From NCBI GenBank assembly GCA_963513935.1, contig OY740767.1:78914060-78978059 (forward strand): 64,000 bases of DNA. The letters are read 5' to 3'. The notes under the pieces are model-generated. The model was given only the letters and a program-made list of their open reading frames with translations, searched no databases and was not told the origin of the DNA. The translations under genes were made by a program, and so were the position numbers. Below are positions 24,382 to 36,205 of this stretch, piece after piece. This stretch comes from Aphrophora alni (lineage: Eukaryota > Arthropoda > Insecta > Hemiptera > Aphrophoridae). Within the stretch, counting starts at the first letter, position 1. The number at the start of each line of letters is the position of its first letter.

Positions 24382-26574
24382 CAGGGTGGCCCGAAACATC
24401 ATAAGAACTTAAGTTTACACATCTTTTTACATCTGTCATAAACATTTGTTTTAACAGCCACAATTTTTAAAGTACATTGACAAAGATGTGACCTTTCAAA
24501 CAATACCTAATTTTGGTAGGTTTTCTAACATATTTAGCAGGTTTCAAAATTTACAACTTTTAGAAGTTTTAAAAGTCAATATCTCTAAATTTTCAAATTG
24601 CAATGTGGGTTATCTTACATATCAAATTGAAGCCCTTACAATTATCAACATTTTTCATATTTTAAATATTTTCATTTCTCTATTGGCTTAAAATTTACAG
24701 AAAAATATTGTTTTTCTCTTTTAAAAATCCGGGTTTTAGTTGTCAACATTAAATCATAACAAAATTTAAGCTAACAAAAATTAATACTGTAATAAAGAAA
24801 TACTGTAATACTGTAACATTTGTAACAAAGAAATGTGAAAAAAAAAAAATAACATTAATAATACCACAGTAGCGATGGAAGCGCACCCACTTTTAAAGGA
24901 ATAAAGAATTTGACTGATAACGAAAAGATAAGAATCATTGAATTAGATGCTCATTCATGAGTATTTCTGGTGTATTGTTCAAACTTGAGACATTGTTTAA
25001 TCTACCTTTACTGCACCCGGTCAAAGTCTATTTTAAAGGTTCAGTGCAGGTTTTGCTGTTGCTTAGGTAGTTTGTTTTGACAATCGTTCTGTGTTAGTGG
25101 AGTTTGGTATCTTTGTGCAGTGTCAACATGGCGTACACAAATAATGAAGCTTTTGGCATGCGTATGATTTTGGGGGAGTGTTACCAAAACTTTACGGCTG
25201 CTTCTGCGCTTTATGCTAATAGGTATCCAGAGAGGCAACATCCAATGTCTAGGCAGGCATTGCACGGGACATGTGCAGCCGAACCCTGGCCACAAAAACC
25301 AAGAAATTGCTAAACCAGTGAGAGATGAGAGGACTGCTGATGTTTTGGCTGCAGTGCAGGTAAATCCTCATTATTCTGCCAGAAGTATGTCTGTGGAATC
25401 CGGAATTAGCCCAATGCCTGTATGGAGAATTTTGAAAGAAAATAAATTACACCCAAACCGAATGTCAGTCCACCAAGAGTTAGATGAAAACGACTTCCTG
25501 AACAGACAAAATTTTTGTATTTGGGCCAGTGAACAGCTCCAAGAAGATCCCCTTTTCCCCCGTAAAGTGTTGTGGTGCGAAGAAGCTACTTTTCGAAGTA
25601 ATGGAGAGGTTAACCGTCACAATATGCGGTATTGGGCATTCGAAAACCCCCATTGGATGAGGGAGGTTGACAACCAAAGATATTGGGTACTAAACACTTG
25701 GTGTGGAATCATAGGTAATAGAATAATTGGGCCTCATTTTTTCGAAGGTAATTTTAATGGAAATATGTAGGCCTACAATCATTTTTTGTTAGAAATCTTA
25801 CCTAATTTGCTACAACAAGTTCCACAAGAAATTAGAAATACTATGTGGTTCTTACATGATGGTGCGCTTGCACACTAAGCAATTGCAGTTCGTCAAACTT
25901 TGGACCAGCAATTTCCTGGGCGATGGATAGGAAGAAGTGGCCCAACAAACTTTCCTCCAAGGTCTCCTCATCTAACATCTATGGACTTCTATTTATGGGG
26001 AAGACTCAAAGAAATTGTGTACAGAAATCGGCCTACTACAAGAGAAGAAATGCAGTGGGGTCGTTAAACACAGAGGAAGTACTGTGAGCAGTTGTTTCCT
26101 TTCCAACCCGTGTGGATTTGTGTATGGATCAAAATAGACGACAGATTCAACACCTGTAAGCTGTTCCAGAGAATTAACCGGTGAGCAATTATTTTTTAAG
26201 CCTACTTATAACGTACACAAAAACTCAGTATTTCTAAGAAAAACTAAATTTTTCTGTAAATTTTAAGCCAATGGAGAAATGAAAAAATTCAAATATGAAA
26301 ATTGTTGATAATTGCAAGGGCTTCAATTTGATATGTAAGATGACCCACATTGCATTTTGAAAATTTTGAGATGTTGACTTTTAAAACTTCTAAGATTTGT
26401 AAATTTTGAAACCTGCTAAAAATGTGAGAAAACCTCAAAATTAGGTATTGTTTGAAAGGTCACATCTTTGTCAATGTAGCCTACTTTAAAAATTGTAGCT
26501 GTTAAAAAAAATGTTTATGTGAGGTGTAAAAATGTAACTAAACTTAAGTTTTTATGATGTTTCGGGCCACCCTG
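24382..26574 (+). mobile_element. Tc1/mariner-superfamily element with ~300-bp terminal inverted repeats
   Basis: Both ends begin 5'-CAGGGTGGCCCGAAACATCA and are flanked by TA (24380-24381 and 26575-26576), the target duplication of the superfamily. The inverted repeats extend inward for about 300 bp with a few mismatches (left to about 24690, right from about 26267). Between them lies a broken transposase gene. Long inverted repeats with a TA target duplication fit several insect mariner subfamilies whose transposases carry an N-terminal DUF4817 helix-turn-helix domain. Confidence 0.85.
25128..26159 (+). pseudogene. Mariner-like DDE transposase, inactivated
   Basis: Starts MAYTNNEAFGMRMILGECYQ, the DUF4817-type N-terminus of many arthropod Tc1/mariner transposases. 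It shifts frame near 25240-25270 and resumes with VQPNPGHKNQEIA, then the second helix-turn-helix (ARSMSVESGISPMPVWRILK). The catalytic core follows: LWCEEATF (usual first Asp changed to Glu), WVLNTWCGIIGNRIIGPHFF, a TAG stop at 25768, WFLHDGALAH with the second Asp kept, a TAA stop, and SPHLTSMDFYLWGRLKEIVY with the third acidic residue kept. Later frames break again before the natural end QNRRQIQHL at 26159. At least two frameshifts, two stops and a changed catalytic residue make it dead. Expected length is about 340 residues. Confidence 0.85.
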
Positions 26575-26850
26575 TATTGACGGTGCAAGATAAATGAAAA
26601 ACTTTTTTTTTTAATGATCAATGTACCGAGACCGTTAAAATGAGCTACAACACGACCTATATTTACATTTGAAAATTTCCCCAAACCAACCCCACCCCCA
26701 ACAAATACCCTTTTGGGGCATTTTAGAGGGTTGAAAACATTTTTCCTGAATTCCTTGGGGTCGAAATAGGGGGTTATCAGTTTAAACTAAATGTCTAAGT
26801 ATACTCGTTTAAATGCTATACAAGCCGGACACCCGCTCTGATACACCCAT

Positions 26851-27780
26851 ATATTAAAACTGTATATATTAAAACCCATATATATTAAAACTGGTGTTGT
26901 TTCCTATTTTTTTAAGTTGTATAAGAGTTAGATTCTCAACAGCTATAGTCAAAAAACTAAATTTACAGCTCACAAAGACTAGAGCACAATAAATCAAATA
27001 TAATGGCATCAATTAAGGTCGCCGTTTTATTGCTAAACTATGCTATTAACGCTTTAAAATCAAAATAAATCTGACTCATACCGCTGTTCTTTAAAACAGT
27101 AACGCTACCTATGAAATCTGACTTGTATATTTCTAATTTGCATTTAACGAAACTCTTGTACATATATGTTATGCTAAACATTTATTGTGAATTTGTGAAT
27201 TGTGTGTGACGTGAAAGAACAGAAACATTTTCAATTTTGGAGATAGCTCTCATCCACAGCCAACCGCCATCTTGATCAACGCATCGTTCTAAACATGTGG
27301 GACAAAAGTACTGTAAAACTTATATTCAGTTTATATATTTTTTGGTAATATTAGTATAGGTACGATCTTTCACAGTTCCTAAACACTTGAGTTTAGGTGG
27401 TCCTCCGGTTTAATTCAAAATCACTTTATTAATCATCTTGGTCATCACGAGACCGGGTATATTAATTTTAATACACATAATTTCACCCTTTATCAACCAC
27501 TTAGAGTTTATGTTTATAACAACTTTGTTAAATAAGAAAAGGGATAAAAGTGTATAGCTTACATATTGTAAATGTGTATTTAATAATTCAATGGGACTAC
27601 GATTTTTTTATTATGGCTACAATAAACAATTTAAAAAATGTGATCCCCCCCTAGAAAGCCAGTTTTAGAGTAAACTATTTAAACGCCTTATACGCCTAAA
27701 GTTACTTACTTTGGGGTTATAAACATTACCAAAACATATATAAATGGCAGTGATTAAGATGAGTGATAATCTAGTCATAC
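26851..27780. other. AT-rich intergenic DNA
   Basis: Begins with a duplicated CCATATATATTAAAACTG stretch beside the mariner composite. No gene or family-level repeat was recognised. Confidence 0.4.
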
Positions 27781-28560
27781 TTGAAATTACTAGTGACGAG
27801 CCTCTGAGAGCAGCAACAGCGCTTGCAATAGCACTATACCCCTTAATGCTAACAAGTATGGTCTCGTAACAAGTAACAAGTAAATGCCTCGTTCAAGTCT
27901 ATTCTCATGTGACGGACCCTGTACCCCACTACCGCTCCCCCACTATCCTGCCTCTGAAATTTTGTAAACTCCACGAATTGACGTCTTAATTTATGGTTCA
28001 GTATAAACAAACTAAATATTATACGAACCGGCCTAATCATGTGTTCGAAGTTATAAAATCATCAAGATGCTTGCCTGACAACTCGGGCATCCAAAAAACT
28101 TGCTTTTAGGTGTGACTGTAGGTAAAAAAAAAAATTTAATAAGAGAAATGTGTTTCCGAAGAATCATCAAGGCTAGAATCATCATCTAGATTCTTAAAGG
28201 AAGGCAATCAGGAGCCTAAAATCAACTTTCAGGCAACCGAATACATCGACGTGATTGATTGGAGTTCCAGTACCCTCTCATCGCCACCTTTGTTTACAAG
28301 TGTAACCAACGAAGAAATTTATTCTAAGATCAAATCGGGTGAAACAGCGGAGGAATGGAACTTTCATATATTTCCTTGCAACACGCAAACTGTTGAGCGC
28401 TGCTTAAAGCTGGTTTCTGAGGATCCCAAAGAGTCGTCGGTCCAAAGTCAAGAGTTGGTTTTATTAGAATATTTCTACTTTCCTGGTCATCTATGGCAAG
28501 TATCGAAAATAAATCACATTTCAAATTATTGAAAGACAATTTGGATGTAAAAATGTGTTC
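27780..28560 (+). pseudogene. Fragment of an arthropod transposon-associated protein
   Basis: The clearest stretch (28190-28530) reads EYIDVIDWSSSTLSSPPLF, then SVTNEEIYSKIKSGE, then FPCNTQTVERCLKLVSEDP. An arrangement of I.W....TEPP, then ..DEEL..., then FPCHTQAVERCVKLVTEAS recurs in many uncharacterised arthropod proteins that behave like multicopy mobile-element genes. Upstream (27780-28100) the DNA is richer in G+C and has coding-like but interrupted frames. The match stops after Glu-Asp-Pro, so this is a truncated copy. I know the recurring motif but not its biochemical role. Confidence 0.45.
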
Positions 28561-29660
28561 GTAACGTTTACATTTCTCTACTGTTCTACATTTAAATGGC
28601 AATTTGCAATAATTGTTTAAAAAATTGTATTTTTAGGTTATTGCTCTTTAAATAAATTTGTTAGATGAGCTCAAGTTGTAATTTATTTATGTTTCCTATA
28701 CTTTTGTGTACCAGTTATGATAATAGCCATTTTTTAATCATCTGCCAAAGCATTTTACAAATTATTTGAAAATTGGTAAAACTCGAATATATATTTTTTT
28801 TTTTAATTTACGAGTTTAAATTTTGAAAAAGATTATTATTATTATTGCATTTTACTTTTCTATCCTATAGGAAAATTGTTATATTTTCTGCCCACCTTTA
28901 TGTTTGGTTTTTTAAATTTTTTTTTATTAAATTGTTTTTGGTCTGAATATGTTTTATTAACAGTATTTTGTTCTTAGTTATGTGTTTTTTGTACCGTACT
29001 ATAATTTGTTGAAAACTAAACAAATGTTTAAGATATAAACATTGTAATAATGGTTAATGTAGTAATATAAATCGTCGTATTATATAAACATAAATTGTGA
29101 TTTTAGTAATCAGGTTAAAACTCGATTTTATTTTGCATTATAACTTGCTAAATTGATTTATTATCAAAATATATATTTATATTTAAAAAAACTTAGGAAG
29201 CTATTTGTTTATTATGAATTAAACGACACATTTATTTTAACGTTATAATACAAAATACAATAGAGGGCCATAAGTATACTCATTTTTCGTGGAGTAACGA
29301 TGGACTTCACTGCTTAAAACTTAAGTTGATAAAGTGTAAATTATAACTACAACATTCCTTTAAATTTAAAGACATGTAGGGAAATATTGACTATGCTATG
29401 GTTAAGGTTTAAATATACAGCAAGTCATAATGAATGCAGGAAGTTATAAGGAAGCTTGTGTAACATCTGGCTCGACATTTGAAATTCTATACGCCATGCT
29501 GGAAACACCATGTAACGTTTTCAATATATTTTGGTTGCAATTTTTCTTTTGAACTTTCTTTCTTCTAGTAATTTACACATTCTACAAGCACACCTTCCTG
29601 TATTGTGGTTCCATGTTATCCAGAGCTATATTATTTATTGGCTAGAATAGTTTTAAACAA
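28561..29660. other. AT-rich intergenic DNA
   Basis: Long T-rich runs and no coding-like tract. Around 29,460-29,520 G+C rises slightly at the edge of the next coding-like block. Confidence 0.4.
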
Positions 29661-29674
29661 TTACGTTATTAAAT

Positions 29675-30408
29675 TTACACCGAAACAGGATTTTCTAAAT
29701 ATTCTACAACCCCTCCCTTAAACTTGTTGTGTATCTCGAAATTGGTATGTAGGATTGACATTTTTCCCTCGGAAAATAAATATAAAGTTCCATCTTCAAA
29801 TTGAACATCTAGTAATTTCAATTCCTAACAGTAACAATCCTAACATGTAAAGTCGCATATACTTGGTTAACTTCTAATCTCGTTCTAATTGACTGAAACT
29901 GCCATTTCCTGGAGCAAAACAATCACCGAGGGCACGCCGATGTTTGCTATCCAGAAGTTCACATCATGAAACCTCATCTTAGATAATATTCTGATCAACC
30001 CTTGTCCGTTGTCGAAGTAAAAGAATTTTTAAATTATTGATTTTTACAGCCGATGACCTTTTTCAGAACTTCGAAGAGTGTATACTACATTTCTGACCTG
30101 CTGTTCTATATTCAATTGAAGTGATAGCCAAGTCTGATACTAATGTTGCATTACGTAATGCTCTGTTGAAATATTTGTAAAACTAAATACTAGCTTACCG
30201 AAATAGTCCCTATCATTGCACGGACATACAAATCCAAACTCAAAATTTGTGATTTATAATCGGATAACAATCTTAATTCTCTTTTAAGGTCTGGAAATAC
30301 TTCAAATATCCCTCTACATAGCTGATTATTGACTTTAGAGATATATGTACACAGATTAGTCAGAAATCTGCGCCTATCATGCTTTAACATATTCTCTATA
30401 ACATATTT
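29675..30408 (-). pseudogene. Decayed or multi-exon coding tract of unknown family
   Basis: On the minus strand several coding-like blocks follow each other in different frames. (1) 30408-30199, 70 codons preceded by TTAG and followed by GTAAGC, including RRRFLTNLCTYISKVNNQLC and FPDLKRELRLLSDYKSQIL. (2) About 30164-30066: ALRNATLVSDLAITSIEYRT. (3) About 30032-29890: FDNGQGLIRILSKMRFHDV and NFWIANIGVPSVIVLLQEMA. (4) 29824-29675, preceded by TTACTGTTAG: LLDVQFEDGTLYLFSEGK and FKGGVVEYLENP, then a stop. G+C content is clearly above that of the flanks. The gap between blocks 1 and 2 is too short (about 36 bp) for an intron, which favours a frameshifted pseudogene over a live gene. I do not recognise the protein. 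Confidence 0.4.
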
Positions 30409-30419
30409 CTAATTTAAAT

Positions 30420-31494
30420 GTTAGGTTATTTTTTAACTTTTATTTATATCCCCATCTAAAACTTTCAAAATAATACTTCCAATTGTATGCGAAGGGAAGG
30501 CACTCTTTGTAAAAACTCTGATTTTTTCATTTATTTATAGCAGTGTATAAATATGCTAACTTTTACTTAAACGTGAAAAATATTAAGTGAAAAATATTTA
30601 CCTTTAAAAGTACAACTATCCGAAATCTTTATATTTAAGCTTACTTAAGCTTTAAGAAATGTAAGGATTGTCATCTTTTCTTGTGTAGTGGTATAATTTA
30701 ACTGTAACGTTTTGTAGTTTTCAATAAATGTGTACTTTACAACTATCACTAATAAATTCTACACTGTTCAACTCTATCGAATATTATAATAAAATATATA
30801 ATGACATAGAAAATTTGTATTGCAGTAAATGGATCAAAAATCAAATAATTTGTTAATTAATGTTAATAATTCACAAAGTAAACAAACTGTTATCCTCTAT
30901 CTACATAAAACCTGTGCGATGTAGTCAAATAGTCTGAGTTCTTATCAATCAGAGTTTATGAATCAGTTACTCAAATCTTTCCATTGGCTTTAGAAAGGAA
31001 TAAAATAAAATAAGTAGCTTCAATATTAATGAAGTATTAGAAAATAATGTTCATACCTTAGACATTAAAGGTATAAAACAAAACACAATATTGTATTCAT
31101 TTAAAGAAATCTAATTTCATTATAAATATTTTAAAAATGAAATTGTTGAAAAAAAACACTACTGAAATTTGTAGAACTACAAAAAATACAATTATTGTAA
31201 ATCAAACAAGTAAATGTTACACACGAAGATGCAAACATAACTCAAAGGTAAATCTTATAGATTAAAAATTTTGATTATTTTTGCTTACCTATAGATACGT
31301 TATACGTTACAAGAGCATTTCAATACGAAATGGCGATCGGACGCTCGTATATATAAAACAAGGAACTATGATAGGGAATCCAAAAACATAGGTAATTTGT
31401 GTGACTAGCCTTCACAAAACAATTTAGTAAATATTAATTAAATCTTTTTTTCGGTTAGAGCTTTTCAATATTGCGAAATCAATATTTGGTGTAT

Positions 31495-31557
<63 letters not shown>

Positions 31558-34500
31558 TTATAATATATTTATATAATATATAATTTATAAAATTATATAT
31601 TATTTAAAAAGGTATAGTATAAACTCATTAATAAGAATTGTCAAATACAGTAAATATAAGACTAATAAATCTAGAAGAATAAAGGACTTTTTTTGTTTAA
31701 ATAAGTAAATATTTATTTTAATAAATACCCGAAAAATCTTCTAATTTCAACTATACTTATACTTAGATTGTTACTAACTTCAAAGATCGAGTTACATATT
31801 TTTAAATTTATCTTCTGTTAGAACAAGAATTTTAATACAAATATATATAACAGTCATTCAATTATTATAACATTCAAACAGTTTTATAAATATTCTCAAA
31901 ATTAAATGAGGGTATTAAAATAAACGTTTCCCTAAGTACTACACTCATCACATAAAAGTAAAGGTGCTTCTCTTAGCTGATAAATAAAATACACCATCAA
32001 AGATAACTACCTAAATGTGTCCTAATTTACCACAAAACTATTTAGTGAGTATTTAATAATTTAGAATATCCTTTCAATTTGGGCATTTTTACCGTTTCTT
32101 TAATTAATTTATACTTTTCAGATACAAAAGTAATCAGATAATATTGAGTAAGAAGTAAAAAAAACTATTTATCTACATGAAATGGAAATGAGGCATTTGT
32201 TTTTTCTTTGTCCAAAAAAGTAATGTCTGCAAACTATTAATCGTCAGTGCCACAGTTTATTTTACAATTAGTCATTTTGATATTTTAGCAATATATCTGA
32301 GACTGTTACAAATGTGATTGACAACTGTACCTCAAAAAAGACACTCACAAAAAACTCACTTAATATAATGGTAAATCTATGGTCTTAAGTATTTTTTATT
32401 GTACACAATCACCAAATAGAAATGCAGATTAAAAATATTGATATCCTCTTAATCTACAGTTAAATACTTATAATGTTCCAACAGTGCAAACAAATAACAT
32501 TTGAATGCTTTAATTTTGTGTACTATAGTTTTATATTCAATCGGTAATGCATAAAACTTTACAAACCTCAAAACATATGATATTATATAAAACAAATAAT
32601 AATTTTGTAATATTAAATAATAAAACATAGCAAGTCGAGGAAAATGTACAAAATATTAAAGTCATCTAAACCGTTGTCAATAAAATCTTTATTTTAATTA
32701 ATATCAAAACTGACTTCAACTATTTACGAATAAGAGTAAACAGAGTGACCTTTTATTTAAACTTAATCAACTCAGAACCGAATTGCCGACCTAAGTTCGG
32801 CTGAGTCTAATTTTAAATTACACAAAGTTCATTCTACACGTTCATTCTACAATATTAAACTATAATTTAAAAAAAATCTATTTTCTTCATTTTCAATACA
32901 TTTCAGTTTGCATGCAAAGGCATTTATAAAGTAATATTTTATCATTTTTTTGTAGTGTTGTCTCATTAACTAGGTCATTGAACACCTCCCATTTTCTACA
33001 ATATATCTCATTATAAAAGTCCACTCTGGAACACTTACGACAAAAAAAATAAATCAAACTTGGAAGTATATTTTGTTAAATATTACGAAATTTATAATGT
33101 TTCATCTGTTAAAAAAATAAATAAATAAAAAATAAAAAATTCAATACAATCGTTGTTTTTTTAATTAATACGATCTAAATAATACTACATATTTTGAGTA
33201 TGTATGTAATTTAATCAACATCGCTTCAGTTATTTACACGTTTAACAAGCAAGGCACTCCTTCCTTCAACTCGAGAGATTTTAACAAATGCTTTCAAGAC
33301 AAAAATTGTATGTTTTAACAATTATATAAATGTATAACATGTATACGTGAACATTAAAATAAATGAAACATTCCTTATGGATCTCGTTGAACATGTTTTA
33401 GACTTTGTTTATTTCACAAGAGCTCTCTTATGTGCATCGTAAATATTCCTTAAATTTCACATTTTTTTATTGTTTTTCTTATTTAATTATAACATTTTAA
33501 TTAAATCCACTTAAGTTACATTGAAATATATTCATATTGTTAACTTATTAAATAAATAATTTATTCTATTAGTAACCTATTAGTATTACCTATAATTTAC
33601 GAGTGCATCAAAGTATTTGAATTAGAAATAAAACAAATAATGACATCTTTATTTTCCGACTTAAAAGGAAATATATTTACGTTTCACAATGCAATTCTTT
33701 TATTCATTCTTTCAACTAAGAATTAAACATTTGTCAAAATATTTCCTACAATCGTTATGCGTGTAAACGTCATTTGTGAAATAATATTTAAATACATTAA
33801 TCCACTTTTATACTCTTCTACCCTATTAATGTACCTTGTAAAGTTTACACAAAATATAATTAAGTGTAATTCCAGACTCTAGTTGTGTACATATTTAACC
33901 AACTGTGGACAAATTAATTTAGTTTTGTAATATTTTGTCCATAGAATATTTAAAATTCTGTAATAAAGCTTTAATGAGTTAAAAATTCAAGTCGCTGTCA
34001 TAGAGGCTTTGTGATACTTCTAATTTCTATACAGATATTACACACGTAATTTTATAACAATGAACTTCCTTAGCAATATTTTAATATTTCAACAGTTTAT
34101 TTTAAACATTCCTTCCAATTTTATTTATTTTGTAAATATTCAACTTGTAGTTAAAAAGAAACTATTAATTAAAGTATTTCATTTAAAACGCAGAATTTGT
34201 ATACATTAAGATATGTTTAAAAATATACTATAACAAAAATATGTCACCGTAAAAGATTATTTATGTAAAAAACGACAAGAAAGGGTTGTGAACAAACTTA
34301 ACAATTTTTAAATAAACCGAAGAGAACAAAGTAAAATTAAAATCATATTTTAATGGATTATGTGTCCAACCGATGAAAAGAAGTGGTAGTAGTATTTGTG
34401 GAACTTACCCTCTTCTTTCACGCTGGTATGTGGGTCTGTGAGGTCAGTGCGATATGTTGATGAGAGGGAATGACACAGACAGACAGGACATTTAAGAATT

Positions 34501-34840
34501 TTTTTTTTTTTAGATTCACGGTTGTGACTCACTAACTATCCATACGCCTGTATTCATGGTTTAGATATCCTATGAAAATAATTGATTATACAATGAATAT
34601 AATAGTTTTTAAATATTCGAGTTGAATAGTTGATTGTATTACATATTGGGATTTTTTACTAAAGATAATAAGCCCATAATAGTAAACTAATATTATTCTT
34701 TTAAAATTATTAGTGCTTTTGAACCACAAAACTTACATCGGGTACGATTAGGTAACCTAATGATGAAGTATTTAGTTACGCTGATACATGCATTGAATTT
34801 AAATTGTCTTTAACTCAATATTAAAAATATATATATTTTA
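30420..34840. other. AT-rich DNA, probable intron or intergenic
   Basis: No recognisable gene. Contains (AT)n at about 31501-31554 and many A/T runs. If the exon at 34842 belongs to a gene with a distant first exon, this region is its intron. I searched it for a signal-peptide exon ending in phase 1 and found none. Confidence 0.4.
31501..31554. repeat. (AT)n microsatellite
   Basis: About 27 uninterrupted AT units. Confidence 0.9.
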
Positions 34841-34841
34841 G

Positions 34842-34993
34842 CTAAAGAATGCTTTTCGGATACTTTTTACGAGTGTTGCCCAGAATGTAGAATGAAAACC
34901 AAAATGTGGAGTAAAATTTGCACAAAATACAGATTGTGCCCAAAATATACATACTGGAGACTTTTTACTAGGTGTAATGGTTGTTTAGCATAA
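34842..34993 (+). CDS. Terminal exon of a cysteine-rich secreted-type peptide
   Basis: The exon follows a TATATATTTTAG acceptor and opens in phase 1 (CT completes a split codon). It encodes 49 residues before TAA at 34991-34993. It has eight cysteines, at positions 3, 11, 12, 15, 26, 32, 44 and 47, many Lys/Arg, and three aromatic-rich spots. The pattern is C-x7-CC-x2-C-x10-C-x5-C-x11-C-x2-C. Eight cysteines in 49 codons of AT-rich DNA is very unlikely by chance, and such density is typical of disulfide-stabilised secreted peptides (toxin-like, antimicrobial, inhibitor or salivary effector). A phase-1 split right before the mature peptide is the common layout when a signal peptide is on its own exon. 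That upstream exon was not found, so the gene model is partial. I do not recognise the fold. Confidence 0.55.
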
Positions 34994-34999
34994 TTTGCA

Positions 35000-36200
35000 A
35001 AAACAAATTTAAAATTCAGATAATTCTACAACACGTTATACTGAAAGTACTAAATCAAATTTATATCCTAATTATCGTTTTTCACAACTAATTTTTAGAA
35101 CAGTAGTGTTTCTTTACAATGTTTATCCATACATTAAACGACACAATATTTTCGTTAAAAAAAAAAAAAAATTAAATAAATAAAAAACCTATTGTGTACA
35201 TTTTACGTATTTAAAGAAATAAATTGACACACGATGGGCTGGCGTTTGGCAAAAAAGAATAGTATATTTAGTATATTAGTATATTAGTATATATTAGTAT
35301 ATTTAGTATGGCAAAAATACGTGTATATTTGATTACAAATTAGCAATTATTAACCAACAAAATCATGTCAATAAAATACATCTAATATGTTTTATGTCTA
35401 TTTTTTAACCATTATAACAGGGTTCCATAATAAATAATAAATAATAATCAGGATTTTTCAATTTTGTTTTGGTTGTGATTTTCGTAAGAAAAAGCATGAG
35501 CACTAAACTGTTTTTTTGTAACTTGAAAATTGTTATAAAGCTTCAAATTTTACTAATAAATTTAATATCAGATCTTACCCCTATTAAAAGTGTATATAGA
35601 TCAATGAAAGTCTAAACTAATTTAATTAATAAATAAAACTATAATCATAGTTCACATATTTACTATAGAGTGTTGGAATAAAATTGCATTGATACTGAAC
35701 TTCAAGAAAAGAAAGGATATCACTTGAAGCATATTTTTCATTACAACTACAGATACTATGAATTATTTAAGTAATGAAAAGCTTTTCAATTACTGTTTAT
35801 ATGTATCATTACTTTGTAACTAAGTTTAAAATATAAAACACATGCCATCGACATCAATCCTGTCATTTTTATCAGAGTTGGAATAGCTTTATGAAATTTT
35901 GTGATGTTTATAATTTTTTAAAATTTAAGATACGTTTTTTGATCCAGAAAAATTAGCTAACTCGATATTGTAGCATTTCATGTGTATGTTTACACATATA
36001 TCACAAGTTATAACTTAAACTTTTTACCAATCTTTTTTAAATTTATAAATAATGTTTATTGCATAAAAACTACAAAATAAACTTATATTTCAACTTTTTC
36101 ATGCAAAGTTTTTTTTACTAAACAAAATATAAAAACTTAATATATTTCGAAAGTATTTATTGGAATTAAAATTATTTCGAATTTTATATGTTGCAAATAT
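35000..36200. other. AT-rich DNA downstream of the cysteine-rich exon
   Basis: Possible AATAAA poly(A) signals occur around 35170-35190, about 180 bp past the stop codon. A small minisatellite of TTAGTATA-like units lies at about 35261-35308. No other gene is seen. Confidence 0.4.
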
Positions 36201-36205
36201 GTCAA

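Larger units (their letters stand above)
24108..26850 (+). mobile_element. Palindromic MITE with a mariner-like element inserted at its axis
   Basis: Outer arms at 24108-24379 and 26577-26850 are inverted copies of each other. They start with CAGGGTGTATCAGAGCG on the left; on the right GCTCTGATACACCC is followed by AT instead of the expected TG. A TA lies outside the left end (24106-24107). The inner ends of the outer arms read ...CACCGTCAA-TA and TA-TTGACGGTG..., so without the insert the outer element would be one continuous palindrome of about 545 bp centred on TA. The 2193-bp inner element occupies exactly that TA. Confidence 0.8.

Noticed and set aside
30193..30199. GTAAGC after a 70-codon block read as a working splice donor
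   Set aside because: The next coding-like block begins about 36 bp away and in a different phase, too close for a normal intron; a frameshifted pseudogene explains it better.
34764..34817. MMKYLVTLIHALN..., a hydrophobic start just upstream of the cysteine-rich exon
   Set aside because: No GT donor follows it before its stop codon, and the gap to the exon (about 25-30 bp) is too short for an intron.
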